A stretch of 11,359 nt of DNA from Candidatus Omnitrophota bacterium (GTDB taxonomy: Bacteria > Omnitrophota > Gorgyraeia > Duberdicusellales > 4484-171): the NCBI GenBank assembly GCA_014728785.1, contig WJKZ01000275.1, positions 1 through 11,359 of the forward strand, given 5' to 3'. Under the pieces are notes generated by a model. It had not been told where the DNA came from. It saw only the letters and a list, made by a program, of their open reading frames with translations, and made no database searches. The translations under genes and the position numbers were made by a program. Positions 1-5,382 of the stretch are shown here, in pieces. Positions within the stretch are counted from its first letter, which is position 1, and every line of letters begins with the position of its first letter.

Positions 1-216
1 GTTACTTACTGCAGAAGCGTGGTTACGGAGGGTAAAAAAAGGCACTTGAGACGCCTTTTTAAAAGTTTCGGTCTGGAAGTTAAAGCTTTAAGGCGGGAAA
101 GGATAGGCGGGTTGACATTGAAGTTCCTTAAAGGAAGAAGGTTTAAAATTACAAAAAGGGAGATTGTGCGCAGTTTGGTGTTTTCGCAACCTCCGGAACA
201 GACAAATGCTTTATAA
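1..216 (+). CDS. RsuA/RluB-family rRNA pseudouridine synthase, C-terminal fragment
   Basis: This is the 3' end of a gene that enters from the left edge; frame 1 is open from base 1 to the TAA at 214-216. The visible 71 residues contain TEGKKRHLRRLF, which matches the conserved 'EGK-hydrophilic-RRMF' segment near the end of RsuA/RluB/RluE/RluF enzymes, followed by LEVKALRRERIGGLTL, the usual strand that ends the catalytic domain (R-IG-L-L). These enzymes isomerise one uridine of 16S or 23S rRNA to pseudouridine. The catalytic Asp and any N-terminal S4 domain lie outside the window, so the target position and exact subfamily cannot be stated. A GTG at 19 is in frame but is not the real start, because homology continues upstream of it. 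The family call is firm; the gene name is not. Confidence 0.82.
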   Translation, partial: VTYCRSVVTEGKKRHLRRLFKSFGLEVKALRRERIGGLTLKFLKGRRFKITKREIVRSLVFSQPPEQTNAL

Positions 217-252
217 ATGATAGCCGATTATATATAAGCTGCAGATTTTTTC

Positions 253-280
253 TTGAAAAAGTTTTAGTGCATGTTAGTAT
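253..280 (+). promoter_or_regulatory. Probable sigma70-type promoter for the gmhB-like gene
   Basis: TTGAAA at 253-258 and TAGTAT at 275-280 are separated by 16 bases. The -35 matches the consensus at five of six positions and the -10 at four of six. The site lies in an AT-rich 108-base gap (217-324) that follows the pseudouridine synthase stop, and would start transcription near 287, about 38 bases before the ATG at 325. I see nothing else in this gap. Inference from sequence only. Confidence 0.45.
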
Positions 281-324
281 AGAATCTAAATAATATAAAA
301 TATACCCGTTAATTAAAGAGTCGG

Positions 325-873
325 ATGAAAGTTGTATTCTTAGATCGTGACGGAGTAATTAATATCTATCCCGGAGAGGGGCGCTATGTCAATAAATGGG
401 GTGAATTCAGTTTCATCCCCGGAAGCATCGAAGGCATCCGTAAGCTTAACGAAAAAGGGTTTAAGGTTTTTGTGGTTTCTAATCAGGCAGGAGTAGCCAA
501 GGGGCTTTACACCTTCAAAGACTTACTTTATATAAATAAAAAGATGACCGGCGTATTAAAAAAGCAGGGTGCGTTTTTAGAAGGAATACACTATTGTATT
601 CATCAGGAAGGCCAGGAGTGTAGCTGCCGTAAGCCTAAAACCGGTTTGCTGCAAAGAGCTCTGAAGGAGTCTAAGACAAATCCCCGTATTTCTTTTCTTG
701 TGGGGGATTCTCTGAAAGATATAAAAACTGCAGTAAATTTTGGTGCGAAATCAATCCTTGTTCTTTCCGGTAAAGAAAAAATCGCTAACCGGAATAAATG
801 GGATGTCGAACCCGACTATATTTTTGATAATTTATTAGTAGCAGCGTATTATATCTGCTCCCATTACGGATAA
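325..873 (+). CDS. gmhB: HAD-family D-glycero-D-manno-heptose-1,7-bisphosphate 7-phosphatase (GmhB-type)
   Basis: The 182-residue cytosolic protein has the GmhB subgroup pattern of the HAD phosphatases. Motif I is LDRDGVIN, with nucleophile Asp7 and acid/base Asp9. Motif II is VSNQAG (Ser52, Asn53). A zinc-binding loop C-x-H...C-x-C is formed by Cys91, His93, Cys99 and Cys101. Next come CRKPKTG (Lys103/Lys105) and motif IV GDSLKD (Asp128, Asp132). The length is typical of GmhB (about 180-190). Known members remove the C7 phosphate from heptose 1,7-bisphosphate on the way to ADP- or GDP-heptose for lipopolysaccharide or S-layer glycans, which would suggest a Gram-negative envelope. Related histidinol-phosphate phosphatases share the same motifs, so the substrate is less certain than the fold. 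No heptose synthesis partner lies nearby. The upstream sequence shows only a weak AAAGAG in place of a ribosome binding site. Confidence 0.85.
   Translation: MKVVFLDRDGVINIYPGEGRYVNKWGEFSFIPGSIEGIRKLNEKGFKVFVVSNQAGVAKGLYTFKDLLYINKKMTGVLKKQGAFLEGIHYCIHQEGQECSCRKPKTGLLQRALKESKTNPRISFLVGDSLKDIKTAVNFGAKSILVLSGKEKIANRNKWDVEPDYIFDNLLVAAYYICSHYG
824..852 (+). promoter_or_regulatory. Probable promoter for the structured RNA, inside the gmhB 3' end
   Basis: TTGATA at 824-829, then exactly 17 bases, then TATTAT at 847-852: five of six matches in each box with optimal spacing. It lies within the last 50 bases of the gmhB-type coding region and would start transcription at about 859-861, just ahead of the structured region at 877-1014. 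Its position directly before a foldable intergenic region argues for an independently transcribed RNA. Inference, not tested. Confidence 0.5.
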
Positions 874-1020
874 GCGCTGCCGCCGTGTGTCAACAGCACT
901 TCCCCTAGAGGCAATAATTGTGCTATTTTATTATTTACAGCGGTTACTTTGCCTGTTGGCCGGAAAGTGATATTTTTCGGGGCGGACTTGCCTTGAGGCT
1001 TCACGGCGAAGCAGGAATCT
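860..1020 (+). ncRNA. ssrS: Structured RNA, candidate 6S RNA (SsrS)
   Basis: A 201-base gap without a credible protein gene folds into a long closed structure. CTGC+CGCCGTG (877-887) pairs with CACGGCG+GCAG (1002-1008 and 1011-1014), giving 11 base pairs with a two-base AA bulge. Between the arms, the segment CCCCTAGAGGCAATAATT (902-919) resembles the conserved 5' strand of the 6S central bubble (E. coli has CCCCTGAGCCGATAT). A terminal hairpin forms from TTACTTT (944-950) with AAAGTGA (964-970), and a small hairpin GCCTTGAGGC (990-999) sits on the 3' strand, as in many 6S RNAs. GCTTC (998-1002) can alternatively pair with GAAGC (1008-1012), competing with the closing stem. Known 6S RNA binds housekeeping RNA polymerase by mimicking an open promoter. 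The family call rests on my recollection of the consensus, and both ends are estimates. The alternative is a cis-acting leader for the downstream glycosyltransferase. Confidence 0.5.
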
Positions 1021-1029
1021 GAAAAACAA

Positions 1030-1073
1030 AAGCTTTGGCCGGCAAAGGCCATTAAGCTTCATCACTTTCTTTT
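1030..1073 (+). terminator. Intrinsic-terminator-like hairpin abutting the glycosyltransferase start
   Basis: AAGCTT-TGGCC (1030-1040) pairs with GGCCA (1047-1051) and AAGCTT (1054-1059). The loop is GGCAAA, and TT at 1052-1053 bulges out: an 11-base-pair stem. A pyrimidine-rich tail, CTTTCTTTTC, follows at 1065-1074. The stem is convincing, but the T-tract is interrupted and starts about six bases after it, so termination may be partial. The structure ends immediately before the ATG at 1075, so it either ends the structured RNA or acts as an attenuator for the gene behind it. Confidence 0.55.
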
Positions 1074-1074
1074 C

Positions 1075-2148
1075 ATGTTAAAAATAAAGATTGTGCATGC
1101 CGGTTTTGGTGAGGGGCACAAACAGGCTGCTTCTTCAGCTGCAGATTGCTTTGGAACAGGCTGTTTGGATCTGATTGAATTTGCCCGGTTTACTCCGCTC
1201 AAAAAAGCTTCTTCCTTCGGGTATTATGTATTGACCCAGCGTTTTCCCATATTGTGGCAAGCACTGTTTAACCTGAGCAGGTTTAAACCCATAAGGACAA
1301 TATTCAACCTAATCAACCGGTTTATTTTTTCTGATTTTATAAGTTATATCAGAGAAGAGAAGCCCGAAATAGTCATAACCACCCATTTTTTTATACCGTA
1401 CCTGGTTAAAAAGGCCGTACCCGGCAACGTTAATATAATTACCATCATTACCGACCTGCGGGTTCATCCCTGGTGGTTAGACGGTGAATCCGATATATAT
1501 TTTGCCCCTCTGGATATTACCGAGCAGGACCTCCTAGGCTACGGGGTTTCGCGGGAAAAGATAGTTTGTGGTTTTGCTCCCCTGCGGCAGGGATTTGTCC
1601 GGCAAGAGAGCAGGAATGGTTTAAAAAAAGACAGCTTGATGCGGGAGAAAGAGGGGATACTTTTTGTCTCTTCAAGCCGGGGTCGCTTTCCGTTCTTTAA
1701 AGAGGTGTTTGAGGAAATAAATAAAGATTTTCGGGCAGAGGTGATATACGGTCATAACGAAAAACTTAAGAATTATTTAGAAAGTAAAAAAAATGTCTCC
1801 ATATCCTTTTATCCATTTTATCAAAATATGTGGGAACTGTTTTCCCGTAATGACATAATAGTTTCAAAACCCGGTGGTTTGACCATATTCGAAGGAATTT
1901 ATAAAAGGAAGTTTTTTATTTTTACTCACTATATACCCGGTCAGGAGAAAGCAAACATGGAAGTTTTACTGGAGAAGGGGGTGGGGGTTTTTGCTCCCGA
2001 CGTCAGGGAGTTCCAAAAAGCCCTAGATTATTATAAACATAACAAAAACCGCCTGAGAAACGATTATCCCATACAGCTAAAGGGTATTAAGGACCGCCTT
2101 AAAGAAACAGTACAATCTTTCACCGGGGCAGAATCAAAACCGGGATGA
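1075..2148 (+). CDS. MGDG-synthase-type glycosyltransferase (GT28-like)
   Basis: The 357-residue protein matches the monogalactosyldiacylglycerol synthase / processive diacylglycerol glucosyltransferase group. The N-terminal domain carries the glycine-rich HAGFGEGHKQAA (residues 8-19, equal to the family's G-x-GH-x-x-AA), then IVITTHFFIPYL (99-110), ITDLRVHPWW (125-134) and a nucleotide-sugar domain with SKPGGLTIFEG (264-274) and PGQEKAN (288-294), the sugar-nucleotide binding loop. Known relatives transfer galactose or glucose from a UDP-sugar to diacylglycerol at the inner membrane face. MurG and lipid-A disaccharide enzymes share the fold but not the TTHF/TD-H pattern. Acceptor and donor cannot be read from sequence. 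No membrane-spanning segment is evident, so peripheral membrane attachment is expected. There is no Shine-Dalgarno motif; the ATG follows a pyrimidine tract. It probably heads the operon that continues into priA. Confidence 0.8.
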   Translation: MLKIKIVHAGFGEGHKQAASSAADCFGTGCLDLIEFARFTPLKKASSFGYYVLTQRFPILWQALFNLSRFKPIRTIFNLINRFIFSDFISYIREEKPEIVITTHFFIPYLVKKAVPGNVNIITIITDLRVHPWWLDGESDIYFAPLDITEQDLLGYGVSREKIVCGFAPLRQGFVRQESRNGLKKDSLMREKEGILFVSSSRGRFPFFKEVFEEINKDFRAEVIYGHNEKLKNYLESKKNVSISFYPFYQNMWELFSRNDIIVSKPGGLTIFEGIYKRKFFIFTHYIPGQEKANMEVLLEKGVGVFAPDVREFQKALDYYKHNKNRLRNDYPIQLKGIKDRLKETVQSFTGAESKPG

Positions 2149-2192
2149 AGGTGTTGCAATTAGCAGTTATTTGAACCGAAAAACTTTTTTTC

Positions 2193-4034
2193 ATGGCTGA
2201 TGTAGCAAAGGTTGTTTTTCCCATTGCGATAGATAAAGATTTTGACTATCTGCTTCCCGCAAACAGAGGGGCAGAACCGGGTATGCGGGTTGAAGTCGAT
2301 TTTAGAGGAAGACGCTGTTTAGGTATAATTCTGGATTGCAGAAAAAAAACCTCCTGTAAAAATATAAAACCCGTAAGCCGGCTTCTGGATATCCGTCCTG
2401 TTCTCAGTCAAGAAAATATCAGGACAGCAAAAGAACTGACTAAAATTTATCCCTACCCCCTGGCAGAATTTTTGTTTATGATATTACCTCCCTATATGCG
2501 AAGGCTGCACTCTGGGGGCCGGAAAAAAGGCGATGACAGTCTGGGGGCGGAGAAGGCGTCCCTGAATATATCGCAAAAGACTTTAACCGGTGAAACAAAA
2601 AATATTCTGGATAAACCGCTTTTTGTCCAGGGGTTTGGTTTATCTTTCCGGTACGGTTTCTGGCGGGAATATGTGAAAAAAATAGAGGAGTCCGGTTCGG
2701 TTTTGATTTGTTTGCCCCGGGTTTGGAATTTAGGTGCGGTTAAGACATTGTTTGAGCGTGATTTTAAAAAACCGGTTTTTATACTCCATAGTTATCAGAG
2801 CCAGAGAGATAACTTTAATCTTTGGAAAAGCAGCCGGAGCAACTGCATAATATTGGGAACCAGGAGTACCATATTTTATTATCCTTATGATTTGCGGTTG
2901 ATTATAGTGGATGAAGAAAACAGCCCTTATTATTTGCAGGAAGAAAAACCATTTTACCACCTTCGCGAGGTAGCCGGCATCGTAGCTTCAATAAAAAATG
3001 CGGGCCTGATATTCTCCGGTTATTATCCCTCTCTGGAAATTTACAAAGAAATCAGCAAAAATAAAATCAGTATGGTGTCAGAGGATTATAAAAAAAACAA
3101 TTTTAAAATTGTTGATATAAGCAGAAGCGCTTCCAGAAAATTGATAAGCCCCGTGCTGTCGGAAATATTGCGCAAGAACCTGGAGGATAACAGGCAGTCG
3201 GTGATACTCTGGAATAAACAGGGGTTCGGCAGATTCGTTTCCTGTTCGTCCTGTGGAGGCGTTTATAGCTGTCGGCGCTGTTCGGCGCCCTTGCGCTACC
3301 ACCGCAGAGAAAATTTAGCGGTGTGCCCTTATTGTCAGAAGAGTGAATCTTTACCCGGGGTATGTCCGGAGTGTGGCAACGGCTATTTTAAATTTACCGG
3401 CTACGGAATAGAGCGTATTGAAAGTACACTGACAAAGATATTCCCCCAGGTTGGTGTATCTACTCTCAAAGAAGGTAAAACAGATAGCCGTATAATAGTG
3501 TCTACCTCAAAAATTCTTGATTATCTTTACCGGAACACTAAATTTGACGACGGTCTGGTACTGGATGCGGATTTTCTGCTTTCAGCCCAGGATTATTTGT
3601 CGGTTTTTAATACCTATGTATATCTGAAAAAAGTGTCTTTTCTTTTTTCCGGCCACTGTTACATTTTTACCGCCAAGAGGAGTTATTATCTTTATCAATA
3701 CCTGGAAAAACCATGGCCTGAATTTTATGAGAGTGAATTGCGCTTGAGAAAAAAGATGCGTCTGCCTCCTTTTATCCGGCTTATAAAGTTAGTTTTCAGG
3801 GCCAGAAACGAAAAGAATCTTCTGCATCAGGTCGAGAATTTTTTGAGTTTGCTGGAAAAAGAGTTTGAAGAAATTTATGGACCTCACAAAGAATACCCTT
3901 TTAAGCTTCGTGATAAATACAGATATTCTCTTGTTGTAAAAATAAACGGCGAATCTGATTATGGGAGCCGGATAAGAAAAATAGCAGATTCCTTCAGTCT
4001 GGGAGGTACGCGTCTTGCGATAAAAGTGAACTGA
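2193..4034 (+). CDS. priA: PriA-like primosomal protein N', helicase motifs lost
   Basis: PriA recognises stalled forks and reloads the replicative helicase. This 613-residue homologue (usual length about 730-800) keeps the N-terminal 3'-end-binding domain (1-102), GTRSTIF (222-228), the full zinc module (Cys351, 354, 360, 363, 378, 381, 391, 394), FTGYGIERIE (401-410, for the family's FGTGTERVE) and the C-terminal domain beginning RLPPFIRL (523-530). The ATPase is degenerate. The Walker A equivalent is VQGFGLSFRYG (145-155), with no GKT. DEEH has become DEEN (240-243). The SAT motif is GYY (277-279). The GTQM-AKG-DFP and QVAGRAGR motifs are unrecognisable. Only about 43 residues separate the 3'-binding domain from the Walker A position, so the winged-helix domain also appears lost. 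Actinobacterial PriA proteins are a known precedent for loss of helicase motifs. It most likely acts as a fork-binding or loading scaffold. Fmt follows it, a common pairing. Confidence 0.88.
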   Translation: MADVAKVVFPIAIDKDFDYLLPANRGAEPGMRVEVDFRGRRCLGIILDCRKKTSCKNIKPVSRLLDIRPVLSQENIRTAKELTKIYPYPLAEFLFMILPPYMRRLHSGGRKKGDDSLGAEKASLNISQKTLTGETKNILDKPLFVQGFGLSFRYGFWREYVKKIEESGSVLICLPRVWNLGAVKTLFERDFKKPVFILHSYQSQRDNFNLWKSSRSNCIILGTRSTIFYYPYDLRLIIVDEENSPYYLQEEKPFYHLREVAGIVASIKNAGLIFSGYYPSLEIYKEISKNKISMVSEDYKKNNFKIVDISRSASRKLISPVLSEILRKNLEDNRQSVILWNKQGFGRFVSCSSCGGVYSCRRCSAPLRYHRRENLAVCPYCQKSESLPGVCPECGNGYFKFTGYGIERIESTLTKIFPQVGVSTLKEGKTDSRIIVSTSKILDYLYRNTKFDDGLVLDADFLLSAQDYLSVFNTYVYLKKVSFLFSGHCYIFTAKRSYYLYQYLEKPWPEFYESELRLRKKMRLPPFIRLIKLVFRARNEKNLLHQVENFLSLLEKEFEEIYGPHKEYPFKLRDKYRYSLVVKINGESDYGSRIRKIADSFSLGGTRLAIKVN

Positions 4035-4129
4035 TTTATCCTGCCGCGTTGATGCCGGCATTTGTCTGGGGATGCTTTACGTTCCGGAAAATAATGGTAG
4101 TATAAGTTGTGTAAAATCATTACTGTGCC

Positions 4130-5053
4130 ATGAAGATAATTTATTTTGGAAGTTCTGAATTTTCGCGACTTGTTCTGGAGAGTGTGGTCAACAGAGGTCT
4201 CTCTGTATCGTTAGCTGTTAGCCGTGAAGACAAACCGGCGGGCAGAGGCCTGAAGGTTAAATCTACCGAAGTTAGTCGTTTTTGCCGGAACAGGAATATA
4301 CCCGTCTTAAAACCTTCTGATTTGAGTGATGTTTTCGACCGCATTTCCGGGGAGGAAAGCGACTTTTTTGTTGTAGCCGATTACGGGAAAATCATCCCCG
4401 GGGCAATACTTGCCCTGCCGAAAAAATTCCCGTTAGGGGTACACCCTTCTCTTTTGCCCTCTTACCGGGGCTCTTCGCCGATTGAAAGGGCTTTGCTCAA
4501 CGGTGATAAATTCAGCGGGGTTACGATCTTCAAAATGAATGAAAGGGTTGATGCGGGTGATATAGCTTCCCAGAAAAAAGTTGCAATATCAGCCGGGGAT
4601 GATTTTTTCTCTTTACGCGACAGACTGGCGAGAGAAGGTGCGGACCTTTTATGCTCTTCGTTGAAAGACATAGAAGGCGGCAAAATAGTTTTTGTTCCCC
4701 AGAATGAAAATAAGGCAAGCTATGCCTTTAAGTTTAAAAAGTCCGATGCCAAAATAAACTGGAAAAATAAAGCCGAAGATATAAATAATTTGATCCGGGC
4801 TACTATAAAATGGCCGGGAGCTTATACTTTTTATAAAAGTAAGAGAATTAAAGTTATCAAGGCATCCATTGGAGGTGCGAAAGGCGAAAATCATCCTTCG
4901 GTTATCGTTAAATTAGATAAAAACGGCATAGGTGTTGCGACTTCCGACAAGCTTTTACAGATAGAGCTGGTGAAACCGGAAGGTAAAAAAGAAATGGATG
5001 CCTGGAGTTTTGCCTGCGGTCGTAACATTGAAGCGGGAGACAGTTTCGACTAA
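4130..5053 (+). CDS. fmt: Methionyl-tRNA formyltransferase
   Basis: Fmt formylates Met on initiator tRNA using 10-formyltetrahydrofolate. The 307 residues follow the family closely: IYFGSSEFS at the start, REDKPAGRGLKVKSTEV (32-48), VADYGKIIP (82-90), the formyltransferase core HPSLLPSYRGSSPIERAL (105-122), GVTIFKMNERVDAGDI (130-145, with Asp141 at the catalytic Asp position) and a C-terminal tRNA-contacting domain that begins near KINW. The oddity is residue 103. The family has Asn in Asn-x-His, and here the sequence is LGVHPS, with Gly103 before His105. The codon is GGG, two changes from either Asn codon. The start ATG lacks a ribosome binding site and lies 95 bases after priA. That gap (4035-4129) shows a weak TGCCG/CGGCA hairpin (4041-4059) but no convincing promoter. 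A def gene, often beside fmt, is not present here. Confidence 0.92.
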   Translation: MKIIYFGSSEFSRLVLESVVNRGLSVSLAVSREDKPAGRGLKVKSTEVSRFCRNRNIPVLKPSDLSDVFDRISGEESDFFVVADYGKIIPGAILALPKKFPLGVHPSLLPSYRGSSPIERALLNGDKFSGVTIFKMNERVDAGDIASQKKVAISAGDDFFSLRDRLAREGADLLCSSLKDIEGGKIVFVPQNENKASYAFKFKKSDAKINWKNKAEDINNLIRATIKWPGAYTFYKSKRIKVIKASIGGAKGENHPSVIVKLDKNGIGVATSDKLLQIELVKPEGKKEMDAWSFACGRNIEAGDSFD

Positions 5054-5088
5054 ACGCTGCTTTTACCCCAATCTAAAAAAGTATTTAT

Positions 5089-5373
5089 ATGGGAAGAGAT
5101 GCTCGAAAAAAAATACATATCTTTTTTTCGGGCCTTGTCCAGGGGGTAGGTTTCCGGTTTACATCGAAAGCAATAGCGAACCGGCTAGGCATTAATGGCT
5201 GGGTGCGTAATACTCAGGACGGAAGAGTGGAAATGTTCCTTCAGGGTGAGGCAGAAGATATCGATAAGTTTCTTGATTCTCTGAAGGACGAATTTCGTCA
5301 TAACATTACCGGTATAGATATAAAAAAAGAAACCGGACCCTGCGATTGCAAAAATTTTTCAATTCGTTTTTGA
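5089..5373 (+). CDS. acyP: Acylphosphatase
   Basis: This is a 94-residue cytosolic enzyme that hydrolyses the carboxyl-phosphate bond of acyl phosphates. The signature GLVQGVGFRFTS (15-26) contains the phosphate-binding loop with catalytic Arg23, and GWVRNTQDGRVE (37-48) contains catalytic Asn41. Both numbers coincide with the residues used in the classic enzymes. The rest (FLQGEAEDIDKFLDSL and the ending NFSIRF) follows the ferredoxin-like alpha/beta fold, and the length is normal. It lies 35 bases after fmt and 9 before ligA, so it is probably co-transcribed with both. No Shine-Dalgarno motif precedes the ATG. Its physiological role in bacteria is poorly defined, and the neighbours give no substrate clue. 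Confidence 0.93.
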   Translation: MGRDARKKIHIFFSGLVQGVGFRFTSKAIANRLGINGWVRNTQDGRVEMFLQGEAEDIDKFLDSLKDEFRHNITGIDIKKETGPCDCKNFSIRF

Positions 5374-5382
5374 ATTAACCAT

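Noticed and set aside
240..266. TTTTTTCTTGAAAAAG as a terminator hairpin after the pseudouridine synthase
   Set aside because: The stem would be almost all A and T with a tiny loop. The segment overlaps a plausible -35 box instead.
864..1052. Minus-strand 62-codon open frame over the intergenic region
   Set aside because: No recognisable protein motif, no upstream ribosome binding site, and it overlaps a region better explained by RNA pairing and a terminator hairpin.
4041..4066. TGCCG/CGGCA hairpin after priA as a terminator
   Set aside because: It has a five-base-pair stem, a nine-base loop and only three T residues after it; too weak to call.
4998..5195. Plus-strand 65-codon frame spanning the fmt end and acylphosphatase start
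   Set aside because: It overlaps two well-supported genes in another frame and has no family features.
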